From: Acidobacteriota bacterium
Lineage (GTDB): Bacteria > Acidobacteriota > Terriglobia > Acidiferrales > UBA7541
Length of the DNA stretch: 8,788 bases
NCBI GenBank assembly: GCA_016179005.1
Contig: JACOSF010000125.1
Location: 1-8,788 of the forward strand
Direction of reading: 5' to 3'
Made by a program: the position numbers and the translations under genes. The notes under the pieces were generated by a model. The model was not told the origin of the DNA. It did no database searches and worked only from the letters and a program-made list of their open reading frames with translations. This document shows, piece by piece, positions 1 through 6,915 of the stretch. Position 1 is the first letter of the stretch. Every line of letters begins with the position of its first letter.

Positions 1-3
1 CTG

Positions 4-170
4 GCTGGGGTTGGCCAAGAATCGCTGCTCAAGTACACTATGGTTGAAGTGTCGCCTGTACCTGTGGAGCTGGGGTTGGCCAAGAATCGCTGCTCAAGTA
101 CACTTTCGAACTTTCTTCGGCCACCAAACATCTGGCTGGGGTTGGCCAAGAATCGCTGCTCAAGTACACT
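4..170 (+). CRISPR. Type II-C CRISPR array, cas2-side end (3 repeats, 2 full spacers)
   Basis: Three identical 36-bp repeats lie at 4-39, 69-104 and 135-170. They begin GCTGGGGTTGGCC and end CTGCTCAAGTACACT. The spacers are 29 bp (40-68) and 30 bp (105-134); bases 1-3 are probably the tail of another spacer, so the array likely continues to the left. The 36/30 geometry is usual for type II. The strand is set by the tracrRNA: the anti-repeat at 4732-4767 (plus strand) is complementary to the plus-strand repeat, so crRNAs read left to right toward cas2, opposite to the cas genes. The last repeat is not degenerate, so it does not reveal which end is the old one. Neither spacer matches anything else I can see in the window. 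Confidence 0.97.
142..170 (+). promoter_or_regulatory. Promoter-like element embedded in each CRISPR repeat
   Basis: Repeat bases 8-13 are TTGGCC (4 of 6 to the -35 consensus) and bases 31-36 are TACACT (4 of 6 to the -10 consensus), separated by exactly 17 bp. The coordinates given are for the third repeat; the same element is at 11-39 and 76-104. Transcription would start a few bases inside the following spacer. In Neisseria type II-C arrays a -10 box (TACAAT) occupies the same last six bases of a 36-nt repeat and drives a crRNA from every repeat. That is known for the relative; its operation here is inferred from position and spacing. Confidence 0.6.
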
Positions 171-172
171 CT

Positions 173-213
173 TTGTCCTGCAACCCTCCTTTTCATGGAG
201 GGTTGCAGGGCAA
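173..213. repeat. Long perfect hairpin between array and cas2
   Basis: A 13-bp perfect inverted repeat (177-189 CCTGCAACCCTCC against 197-209) surrounds a 7-nt loop, TTTTCAT. The stem extends to 17 pairs with one G-T wobble at 176/210. It starts almost directly after the last CRISPR repeat and ends nine bases before the cas2 stop codon. Neither strand has a T-run after the stem, so it is not a standard intrinsic terminator. It sits where the converging array and cas transcripts would meet, so it may stabilise 3' ends or serve as a protein site near the array edge. Confidence 0.75.
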
Positions 214-221
214 CCGTTCCA

Positions 222-560
222 CTAAAAAAGCATGAATTGCTTTGGCGGTTCTTCCGTTTCTTGCGGTTTTTTTCCGTAAAATACCTCCATCTTTCCGAAC
301 TGGTGATCGGTAATGGCCATCAAACGCACCTGTCCGTGCGGAGGCAAGGACCTGCGGACGGCGCCGCGGTGTGCCTGCGCCGCTTCTTCGCTAGGGATGT
401 ACCTGGCGTAAACGGAGTATTGGAGCTTCATGAAGCCTGCTTTAAGCAGCGTTTTGCGGAAGCGGGTGTAATCGCGGCGGTTTTCCGCCGTCTCCACGGG
501 AAGGTCGAACATCGCAAAGAGCCACATACCGCGATACGCGGAGAGATTCAGCCGCCGCAT
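222..560 (-). CDS. cas2: CRISPR-associated endoribonuclease-fold protein Cas2 (type II)
   Basis: This 112-residue protein is the partner of Cas1 in spacer acquisition; the Cas2 dimer bridges two Cas1 dimers and holds the new spacer DNA. The N-terminal ferredoxin-like strand GMWLFAMFDLP (residues 11-21) carries the conserved Asp19. It is followed by the Arg/Lys-rich helix around 28-40, QYSVYARY (47-54), and the strand RLMAITDHQFGKMEVFYG (79-96). Length and motif order fit type II Cas2. The start overlaps the end of cas1 by 13 bases, and GAGGTAAGAGGG just upstream supplies a ribosome binding site, supporting ATG at 560; Met12 (position 527) is an alternative. It is the last gene of the cas operon, with a TAG stop 51 bases from the array. 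Confidence 0.96.
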   Translation of the reverse strand: MRRLNLSAYRGMWLFAMFDLPVETAENRRDYTRFRKTLLKAGFMKLQYSVYARYIPSEEAAQAHRGAVRRSLPPHGQVRLMAITDHQFGKMEVFYGKKPQETEEPPKQFMLF

Positions 561-1456
561 GGCCCTCTTACCTCGGGTAACTCGAGACGGGCCTCGCTGC
601 CCAGCAGGACTTGTGCCAGGCTGGAGGCCATGCGCGCGAAGATGTCAAAGAGCGTTCGCTCCTCCTTGTTGACCTCGAAGCGGAATTGCAGCGATCCCAC
701 CAGCCATTCCTTTGCTTCCGGATCAAGTGGCTCCAAGGGGTCGTGCTCCTGTATCCACAGTGCCACTGCGCGATCCACGAGCGGGCGGAATGGCTCCATC
801 AAGTCTGCCGCGAGGGAAAAAGGGTCATAGCGATTCCGATGCTGGAGGCCAATCGAAGGGTGAAACCCTGCGCCGCAGATGGCTCGGCTGACAATGGCCC
901 GCAGCACCGTGTACCCGTAATTCAGGTGCCGATTCTGATCCGGGGCCTCGCGGTCCCGCCGGAACTTCGTACTGGCGAACAGCAAACGCCAATAGCGCCG
1001 CGCCGCCTGGGCTTCAATATTTTCCGGGTCGCCACTGCGCACCTGCGCCGCCAGCGCTTTCAATCCGCCGTCATCCCCGTGCAACTCGGTTAGCAGGCGT
1101 GACTGCGCCTTGATCTTCGCTTGGACGATCTGCTGCCAGAGGCGCTTGCGCAGCGGCGCGGAGATTTGCGTCTGGCGCGCCAGCCGCTCGGTTTGCAGGA
1201 AGTGGGACTGCAAAGGCAGCATCATCGCCGCGGGCAGATAATTGCGGTCGCAGATCACCACCGAGCCGCCCGCGACCGCAATGCCGGAAATTACTGCCTG
1301 TGTCAGTTGCACGCGCGGATTGGTGAGCACCAGCGCAGCCAGTTCGGCCAGCGGGGTGGTCACTTCCGGCTGGCCGTCCCGCTCAATCACAAGCTGCTCC
1401 AGCCGCACGTGCAGCCGCGCGGGCCCGTCCGCAATTTCGATAACTCGCTCAGTCAT
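548..1456 (-). CDS. cas1: CRISPR-associated integrase Cas1 (type II)
   Basis: Cas1 is the metal-dependent integrase that joins new spacers to the array, acting with Cas2. The 302-residue protein has the usual N-terminal beta domain (about 1-80, including GGSVVICDRNYLP at 63-75) and an all-alpha catalytic domain. The metal ligands are visible: Glu148 in NIEAQAARRYW, His206 in GLQHRNRYDPF, and Glu221 in LMEPFRPLVD. HLNYGYTVLRA (177-187) is the characteristic type II segment before them. I chose ATG at 1456: it gives the standard N-terminus, overlaps the cas9 stop by 8 bases (a usual translational-coupling arrangement) and has GGTGAGG about a dozen bases upstream. An in-frame ATG at 1504 would add 16 unconserved residues lying inside cas9. 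The gene appears intact. Confidence 0.97.
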   Translation of the reverse strand: MTERVIEIADGPARLHVRLEQLVIERDGQPEVTTPLAELAALVLTNPRVQLTQAVISGIAVAGGSVVICDRNYLPAAMMLPLQSHFLQTERLARQTQISAPLRKRLWQQIVQAKIKAQSRLLTELHGDDGGLKALAAQVRSGDPENIEAQAARRYWRLLFASTKFRRDREAPDQNRHLNYGYTVLRAIVSRAICGAGFHPSIGLQHRNRYDPFSLAADLMEPFRPLVDRAVALWIQEHDPLEPLDPEAKEWLVGSLQFRFEVNKEERTLFDIFARMASSLAQVLLGSEARLELPEVRGPCGG

Positions 1457-4400
1457 TGGCGGGGTGGACCTCACCCAGCACATCCACAACAACCTTTCTA
1501 GCATTCAGTTTCCGCAAAGCATCGGCGCGCGGCGACCACCAGTCACGCGACTTTTGGATTTCCTTCTTCATTCGGGCATCGTTGATTTGTGCCAGAGAAA
1601 TTTGCCCGTTTGAGGCGATTGTGCGAACAACGTAAAAATCCGACTGTCTATTCTCTGTCACCTCGATGGTGTCGCCTCCCATGAGGGAGAATTTGAAACG
1701 GCATGCCTCCTCGGTGCCGTGGTGGCGCTGCAGCACGGGCGCTCCGCGCCGCTTACGCTGCATCGCCTCATACAAGCTGACTACGACGCCATCCCAGCGC
1801 ACTTCACGTCCCTTGTCGTCCAGTTCGGCGACGATTTCCACGTGGTGGTTATTGGACAGGCTGACGTGGCGCAGCCTTGGGCCTGTGGCAATGTCTTCCG
1901 TTTGCAGAATCGTGCGCACCCGGACGCTCTTGATGGGGATCCGGCGGCCATCCCGGGCGGTCAAGAAGGGGGGCTCCAGCCCGGCAGCTTTTAGTTTCTT
2001 GATGTCCCCTTCAAGTTCTGCGATGCGTTTTTCGACCGCCTCCTTCACCGCAGGGTCCACAATATTTTCCAACTCTCCGGGAGAGAGGGCGGAGACAGGC
2101 TTTCGCTTGTGTACGCAAGGTTTTTCCTCATAGGTGTACGGCTTTCCGTAGTTGGTTTCGTCGTGGAGCTGCCCGCTCAGCTTGTGCTCTGGCCGGTGGG
2201 AGACGTTCATTTGCTCGATCTGCGGACGGATGCTCTCGACAAACTGTAGCCACGGCGCGGTGAGGCCGCGAAATGATGCGCGGCCCCGTTCTTCGTTCCG
2301 TTTCGCTTGCTGGGTGAGCGCCTGTACGGCAGCAGGCGAGGTCAGCGCAATGACGATCGCGTCAATCGCATGATGTCGGTGATCGCCGCGGGGCTTGCCC
2401 TTCTTTCCGCCGTTGCTGGTTGCATCTCGCAGGATACTTTCCAGTTCCCAGTTTCGCCGCAGATCTGCTGTGATCTTTCCGGAAGTAGAAAAAATTACTC
2501 GGCGGGAAGCACCGTTTTGCTCCCGGATGTCACGTCCCCCGAAGAGCTTTTCGAGGTATTGCGCCGCGACCTTACTGGAGTAACGCGTGTCGGAGAGTTG
2601 CCGGGCGCTGAAGTCCTCCAGTTCCTCCGGAGTCCTGATCTGGAAACGGGCCAGTTTTCCCAGGTTCTTCCATTTCTTCACCCGAGTCAGGATTTCGACC
2701 CACTTCTCCTCGTTCCCGCTATACGCTTCAAAGGGAGTGCGGCCTCGTTTTACGCTTCGGTTTTCGTCGTGGTAGCAGAGGGTTTTGTTGGCAAAGGAAT
2801 TGTCCGGAAAACGGCTCAGGGGCAAGATGTGTTCAACGTCAAATTGTGCGTGCTCGCCAAAGAGCGATGAAAACGAAATCTTCCTGCCCGTGTACGGGCA
2901 CTCCCCGGCACATTCCTCGTGGAGGAGCGCCTTTTCAATGTCATCACGTTTGGGCTCTGGAATCCCCATTTCACTGCAGATCTTGCCCTTTGCTTTCTCG
3001 CGAATTCTCTGCTGTTCGCGGCTTGCTTTCCAGGTCTCTTCGCGGTCCTTCCGCGAGCGTTTCAAGTCGCGCGCCAGCTCGATGTGAATCTCGAAAGGCT
3101 TGCCGAACCGCCTGACAACGGCGTTCACAACTTTGCGCACCTCGGTAAGGGCCCGCTCGACTGCTGGGTTGCGCAGTTCGCGCACTGCCTTGCGAACTGG
3201 CGGAAGCTCTTCCAACGCCACGCCGCCCGAGAACCGGACGCCGTACACTTCCTTTTCCGCTTCCTTAAAAGGAAATCCCTCCTCCATGAGCGGCAGAACC
3301 TTGGCCAGCGCCTTCCGCGAGAGGTTGCAGTGGCCATCCTCAGCCGGGTTGTCGGCCAGCAACTGTCCCGCTGTCTCGCCAAGGCCCCACTGTTGAACAG
3401 CCCGTCGCCTAAGGGCCTCAGGGTTTTCGATTGTCCTCCACTGCTCAATAATGACTTCCCGCTTTTCCGACGCCATTTGCCCCCACTGCTCACCGAACGC
3501 CTGGCGCATCACGCTGGCGGTTCGGTTGCCCGGAATCTTCTTTTCGCCACCCCGCTCGAGGTTGAAATAGATATTCCGCTTCGGGAGCCCCAAAAGTACA
3601 CGGATTTCTGAGAATTTAAGATCGCCTTGCCCCTCCAGCGCATCGAGCAGCTTTGGCCGTTCTTCCGCGGTCAGATACCGTTCGTTAAAGTCCGCATCGC
3701 CGATCCGGAGATCGTTTACTTTCTGCAGCAGGCGGAACCGCTGCGCCGCTAAGCACGCCATCGGCGCGCGTCTGGGAGGCCATTTCTGTCCCCTATCTTC
3801 CAGCTCACAGAATCCAATCAGGCCCGCGTTGCTGCCGATTGGCCGCTGAAAGAACAGCAAACGGCGAACCTGCTTTTTCAGAGTCGGATTGAGCAGATTG
3901 GAGTGGTGTTGGCTCTGCACCTTCCATATCTCTTCGAACTCTGTCTCAAACATTGAGCGTGCCGTCCACCGCCGTCGAAGTGTTTGCTGCTCGGGATTCA
4001 ATCGAGAAAAGAACTCCCCGAGTGTTCGGGCACCCGCTGCCTTCATTTCATTCTCAAGTTCAGAAATGCCTAGCTTGACCTTACCCTTTTCTTCTTTCTG
4101 CTTCTCGGTTCTGGGCGACTCGCGCCGGTTGCTCCTGAACCCGCGCCGCTGGCCGAGATGGTAGAGAGCCCTGCCAAGTTCGAATGGCTCGATTCGCTCG
4201 CCCAGCGCGCGCGCCCTTAGCAGGTAAGGGAGCACATGCTGAAGAGCAGGCACAGGGTTGCCATCGCTCTCCAGTCGTTTCTCCCAGCGCTGCATCAATT
4301 CCACGTCGAGCATTTTCAATAGCTGATGCCGCGCCAGTGCCAATTTGTCCCCAGTACTAAGTTTGTCGGCATCCGGTCCGAGCTGTGGGCTGGGTGGCAG

Positions 4401-4685
4401 CAACTTGTGAGCCTGCAGCAGTTCGAAAAGGCCACGCTGGCGGGCAGCGCGTCGGCGAAGCTGACGGCGGTGCAATCGCGCCTCGCGGCGCGCAACATTC
4501 TTGGATTTGTCCGCGCCCCGCTCGATCGAGCCGTCACTTTCGTCCACGCCCGGATCGAAAACGCGAACGCCGCAAGACTCGAGAGCGCCCGGCTGTCCTT
4601 CAGGAGATATGCGTATCAGAGCCCATCCGAGCGAGGCGGAACCCAGGTCGATTCCGAGGACGAATCGGTGAGAATTGCTTGGCAT
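1449..4685 (-). CDS. cas9: RNA-guided DNA endonuclease Cas9, compact type II-C
   Basis: The 1078-residue effector nuclease is guided by crRNA:tracrRNA and is close in length to Neisseria Cas9. RuvC-I is FVLGIDLGSASLGWAL with catalytic Asp13. The Arg-rich bridge helix spans about 62-88, and the recognition lobe follows to about 520. RuvC-II is EIHIELARDLK with Glu536. The HNH domain has CPYTG (596-600), DVEHILPLSRF with His619, Asn633 in FANKT, and Asn642 in DENRS. RuvC-III is HHAIDAIVIAL with His772 and Asp775. The C-terminal part (about 830-1078) should form the wedge and PAM-interacting domain; it includes SNNHHVEIV (944-952) and KFSLMGGDTIEV (998-1009). All catalytic residues are present, so both strands should be cut. 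AAGGAG lies 6 bases before the ATG. The gene is first in the operon, overlaps cas1, and is divergent from the tracrRNA. The PAM cannot be read from sequence. Confidence 0.98.
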   Translation of the reverse strand: MPSNSHRFVLGIDLGSASLGWALIRISPEGQPGALESCGVRVFDPGVDESDGSIERGADKSKNVARREARLHRRQLRRRAARQRGLFELLQAHKLLPPSPQLGPDADKLSTGDKLALARHQLLKMLDVELMQRWEKRLESDGNPVPALQHVLPYLLRARALGERIEPFELGRALYHLGQRRGFRSNRRESPRTEKQKEEKGKVKLGISELENEMKAAGARTLGEFFSRLNPEQQTLRRRWTARSMFETEFEEIWKVQSQHHSNLLNPTLKKQVRRLLFFQRPIGSNAGLIGFCELEDRGQKWPPRRAPMACLAAQRFRLLQKVNDLRIGDADFNERYLTAEERPKLLDALEGQGDLKFSEIRVLLGLPKRNIYFNLERGGEKKIPGNRTASVMRQAFGEQWGQMASEKREVIIEQWRTIENPEALRRRAVQQWGLGETAGQLLADNPAEDGHCNLSRKALAKVLPLMEEGFPFKEAEKEVYGVRFSGGVALEELPPVRKAVRELRNPAVERALTEVRKVVNAVVRRFGKPFEIHIELARDLKRSRKDREETWKASREQQRIREKAKGKICSEMGIPEPKRDDIEKALLHEECAGECPYTGRKISFSSLFGEHAQFDVEHILPLSRFPDNSFANKTLCYHDENRSVKRGRTPFEAYSGNEEKWVEILTRVKKWKNLGKLARFQIRTPEELEDFSARQLSDTRYSSKVAAQYLEKLFGGRDIREQNGASRRVIFSTSGKITADLRRNWELESILRDATSNGGKKGKPRGDHRHHAIDAIVIALTSPAAVQALTQQAKRNEERGRASFRGLTAPWLQFVESIRPQIEQMNVSHRPEHKLSGQLHDETNYGKPYTYEEKPCVHKRKPVSALSPGELENIVDPAVKEAVEKRIAELEGDIKKLKAAGLEPPFLTARDGRRIPIKSVRVRTILQTEDIATGPRLRHVSLSNNHHVEIVAELDDKGREVRWDGVVVSLYEAMQRKRRGAPVLQRHHGTEEACRFKFSLMGGDTIEVTENRQSDFYVVRTIASNGQISLAQINDARMKKEIQKSRDWWSPRADALRKLNARKVVVDVLGEVHPAND

Positions 4686-4691
4686 GATTCT

Positions 4692-4697
4692 CTCCTT
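4692..4697 (-). promoter_or_regulatory. cas9 ribosome binding site overlapping the tracrRNA -35 box
   Basis: On the minus strand AAGGAG lies 6 bases before the cas9 ATG, an ideal Shine-Dalgarno that fixes the start. The same bases on the plus strand overlap the TTGACA -35 hexamer (4696-4701) of the tracrRNA promoter, so the two signals constrain each other. Confidence 0.85.
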
Positions 4698-4724
4698 GAC
4701 AACAGTACAATGCGGGTATAGCTT
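4696..4724 (+). promoter_or_regulatory. tracrRNA promoter
   Basis: A consensus -35 TTGACA (4696-4701) is followed by a weaker -10: TATAGC at 4717-4722 (15-bp spacing) or TAGCTT at 4719-4724 (17-bp spacing). Either choice puts the transcription start around 4729-4732, at the first base of the anti-repeat. The exact -10 is uncertain. Confidence 0.6.
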
Positions 4725-4731
4725 GGCTGTG

Positions 4732-4760
4732 AGTGTACTTGAGCGGCGATTGTTTGGCTA
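4732..4760 (-). promoter_or_regulatory. Candidate cas9 operon promoter inside the tracrRNA anti-repeat
   Basis: Read on the minus strand the anti-repeat is a degenerate CRISPR repeat, and it keeps the repeat's promoter-like layout: TAGCCA (4760-4755, 4 of 6 to the -35 consensus), exactly 17 bp, then TACACT (4737-4732). Transcription would start near 4725 and give a cas9 leader of about 40 nt. The strongest alternative is the isolated TATACC at 4720-4715, which has no good -35. This is an inference from layout. Confidence 0.45.
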
Positions 4761-4807
4761 GTTCCAGTAAGCTTTCGTCGTAAGGCTCCGCTCAACGAGC
4801 GACCTTT

Positions 4808-4835
4808 GAGCGCCCCTTCGGGGGCGCTCTTTTTT
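4808..4835 (+). terminator. Intrinsic terminator of the tracrRNA
   Basis: A perfect 9-bp stem, GAGCGCCCC (4808-4816) with GGGGCGCTC (4821-4829), is closed by a cUUCGg tetraloop and followed by six T (4830-4835). This is a textbook intrinsic terminator. It is also the last stem-loop of the guide scaffold and separates the tracrRNA from the rplM promoter 18 bases on. Confidence 0.96.
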
Positions 4836-4852
4836 GGTTCCACAGCATTTCG

Positions 4853-4881
4853 TTGACACTTCCCGCCTCCTCCCGTATCAT
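4853..4881 (+). promoter_or_regulatory. Promoter of the rplM-rpsI ribosomal operon
   Basis: A consensus -35 TTGACA (4853-4858), a 17-bp spacer and a 5-of-6 -10 TATCAT (4876-4881) make a strong sigma70-type promoter. The start would be near 4888, giving a leader of about 32 nt before the rplM ATG. It is the best promoter in the window, as expected for ribosomal protein genes. Confidence 0.85.
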
Positions 4882-4919
4882 TGACGTTTGTCTTTGGGTG
4901 GAAAGGTGTGGCTGAGCGC

Positions 4920-5317
4920 ATGAGGACGTATGTTCCGAGCGGCCGGGAGGCCGAAGAGCTAGCAGCAGGCAACACGTGGTACGTGGTGGGGGCAAGGACA
5001 AGCCCGTCTTCACGCCCGCCATGGACACCGGCGACCACGTTATTGTCATCAATGCGGACCAGATCAAGCTGACGGGCAACAAGCTGGAACAGAAGGTGTA
5101 CCAGTCCCACAGCGGTTTCCCCGGTGGTTTGAAGGAAGTGCCTGCCAAGCGTTTGAAGGCGCAGCAGCGCGCCGACCGCATCGTGCGCGAAGCGATTGTC
5201 GGCATGTTGCCGAAAAACAAATTGCAGGCGCGGCGCGCTCGCAAGCTGCGCGTCTATCTCGATGCTGAAGGGCTGAAGCGCCATTCCGGGCAGAAGCCTC
5301 AGCCGCTCGCACTGTAG
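4920..5317 (+). pseudogene. rplM: Ribosomal protein uL13 (L13), internally deleted and frameshifted
   Basis: L13 is an early-assembling protein of the large ribosomal subunit. The family's sequence appears in two frames. ATG 4920 to 4988 reads MRTYVPSGREAEEL, then TWYVV, the normal L13 N-terminus. From 4991 another frame reads GKDKPVFTPAMDTGDHVIV, continues through VREAIVGMLPKNKLQARRARKLRVY, and ends at TAG 5315-5317 as a normal L13 C-terminus. In E. coli L13 about 19 residues (DATGKTLGRLA and following) lie between these blocks; here only GG at 4989-4990 remains, consistent with the end of a lost CGG Arg codon. The net loss is about 55 nt, which breaks the frame. GGAAAGG at 4900-4906 may be the ribosome binding site; GTG 4908 is an alternative start. 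The cause may be a real mutation or an assembly or sequencing error. Confidence 0.88.
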
Positions 5318-5338
5318 CCGCCCAGAGAGAATTTGTAG

Positions 5339-5362
5339 CCCATCCCGGCATGCCGGGATGGG
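5339..5362. repeat. Perfect 24-bp palindrome after rplM (GTAG-type hairpin)
   Basis: The arms CCCATCCCGGCA and TGCCGGGATGGG form a perfect palindrome in the 74-base gap between rplM and rpsI, preceded by GTAG at 5335-5338. No T-run follows, so it is not an intrinsic terminator; it resembles the other intergenic hairpins of this window (5822, 5867, 7862, 8741) and is probably a dispersed genomic element. Confidence 0.75.
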
Positions 5363-5391
5363 GAAATCTGTCCCTAATGTCAGGGGGAATT

Positions 5392-5817
5392 TTGAGCAGC
5401 GACGCACAATCCGCCATGCCGGACAACGGCAAGAGCAAATTTTACGGCACCGGCCGCCGCAAGGAAGCGGTGGCCCGCGTGTACATCAAAGTCGGCACCG
5501 GCCAGTTCGTGGTCAACGGCCGCCCGGTCACCGACTATTTCCGCAACGTCAACTGGCTGAACGCGGCGGTCGAGCCGCTCAAGTTCACCGAGACGAAAGA
5601 TCTCCTCGACGTCAGCGCCACCTGCAAGGGCGGTGGCGCCGGCGGACAGGCGGGCGCCGTGCGCATGGGACTCTCCCGCGCCCTGTCGCTCTTCAATCCG
5701 GAGCTGCGGCCGAGCCTGCGCACCAACGGTTTTCTGACGCGCGATTCCCGCATGAAGGAGCGCAAGAAGTATGGCCAGAAGGGCGCGCGCCGGCGCTTCC
5801 AGTTCAGCAAGCGCTAG
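5392..5817 (+). CDS. rpsI: Ribosomal protein uS9 (S9)
   Basis: S9 belongs to the small subunit head, and its C-terminal tail contacts P-site tRNA. The core FYGTGRRKEAVARVYI begins right after a short N-terminal arm, then comes GKGG-like glycine-rich GGGAGGQAGAVRMGLSRAL, and the protein ends with the canonical basic tail KYGQKGARRRFQFSKR. The start is a choice. TTG 5392 has a strong AGGGGGA just upstream (5382-5388) and gives 141 residues. ATG 5416 gives 133 residues, nearer the usual ~130, but lacks a visible ribosome binding site. I prefer TTG, with moderate confidence; the identity is certain. The gene follows rplM as in most bacteria and probably shares its promoter. Confidence 0.95.
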   Translation: MSSDAQSAMPDNGKSKFYGTGRRKEAVARVYIKVGTGQFVVNGRPVTDYFRNVNWLNAAVEPLKFTETKDLLDVSATCKGGGAGGQAGAVRMGLSRALSLFNPELRPSLRTNGFLTRDSRMKERKKYGQKGARRRFQFSKR

Positions 5818-5821
5818 TTGT

Positions 5822-5847
5822 CGCGGCGGATTTATTCCGCCGCGTTT
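5822..5847 (+). terminator. Terminator-like hairpin after rpsI, copy 1
   Basis: A 9-bp stem, CGCGGCGGA (5822-5830) with TCCGCCGCG (5836-5844), has loop TTTAT and a short TTT tail, five bases after the rpsI stop. It is the first of two near-identical hairpins; the short T-run suggests partial termination at best. Confidence 0.65.
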
Positions 5848-5865
5848 GGGAAGGCATTCAGTTGT

Positions 5866-5891
5866 AGCGGCGGGTTTATCCCGCCGCTTTT
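5866..5891 (+). terminator. Terminator-like hairpin after rpsI, copy 2
   Basis: A 9-bp stem, AGCGGCGGG (5866-5874) with CCCGCCGCT (5880-5888), has the same TTTAT loop and a TTTT run at 5888-5891. It follows GTTGTAG. It differs from copy 1 by two compensated pairs (C-G to A-T at the base, A-T to G-C next to the loop), so the stem itself is conserved. It may separate rpsI from rpsB transcription. Confidence 0.7.
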
Positions 5892-5934
5892 GAAACTGAA
5901 AATTCACGGCCGGCAAGGCGCTGGCAAAAGAAAA

Positions 5935-5969
5935 GGATGTTGTCCCGGCCTCCCGGGATGGAAACATCC
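5935..5969 (+). promoter_or_regulatory. Nested hairpin in the rpsB leader
   Basis: The outer arms GGATGTT (5935-5941) and AACATCC (5963-5969) enclose an inner stem TCCCGG (5943-5948) with CCGGGA (5953-5958) and loop CCTC. It ends 20 bases before the rpsB start codon. Ribosomal protein S2 represses its own mRNA through the leader in E. coli; whether this hairpin does that here is untested, and I see no clear similarity to the E. coli site. Confidence 0.45.
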
Positions 5970-5988
5970 ACTTGGAAAGCGAGGAACG

Positions 5989-6906
<918 letters not shown>

Positions 6907-6915
6907 CGTGACCCT

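Larger units (their letters stand above)
4732..4835 (+). ncRNA. tracrRNA of the type II-C system
   Basis: This RNA pairs with crRNA repeats, recruits the host RNase for processing and forms the Cas9 scaffold. The anti-repeat is 4732-4767. Bases 4732-4751 pair with repeat bases 17-36 (one G-U), there is a 1x2 bulge (repeat G16 against GT at 4752-4753), and 4754-4767 pair with repeat bases 2-15 with four G-U and no mismatch. The tail holds a 6-bp stem (4770-4775 with 4782-4787), a 5-bp stem (CGCTC 4789-4793 with GAGCG 4797-4801, loop AAC) and the terminator hairpin 4808-4829 with a T-run to 4835. The predicted length is about 104 nt. It is divergent from cas9. The ends are inferred from the promoter and terminator. 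Confidence 0.94.

Noticed and set aside
40..134. Self-targeting spacers
   Set aside because: By eye neither spacer matches another part of the window, including the rplM junction. The rest of the genome cannot be judged.
173..213. Intrinsic terminator for cas2 or for the array
   Set aside because: The stem is strong but neither strand has a T-run after it, so it is recorded as a hairpin of unknown role.
11..235. Plus-strand frames through the CRISPR repeats
   Set aside because: The translations are just the repeated 36-bp units plus spacers; not a gene.
222..4685. A fourth cas gene (csn2 or cas4) or an accessory gene in the operon
   Set aside because: cas9, cas1 and cas2 overlap or abut with no room between them, and the array follows cas2. 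An accessory gene could only be outside the window.
1..4900. Mobile element that delivered the CRISPR locus
   Set aside because: I see no transposase, integrase of phage type, terminal inverted repeats or tRNA attachment site around it.
4616..5407. 263-codon minus-strand frame over the cas9 start, tracrRNA and rplM
   Set aside because: It is antisense to the tracrRNA and rplM and out of frame with cas9; the known features explain the region.
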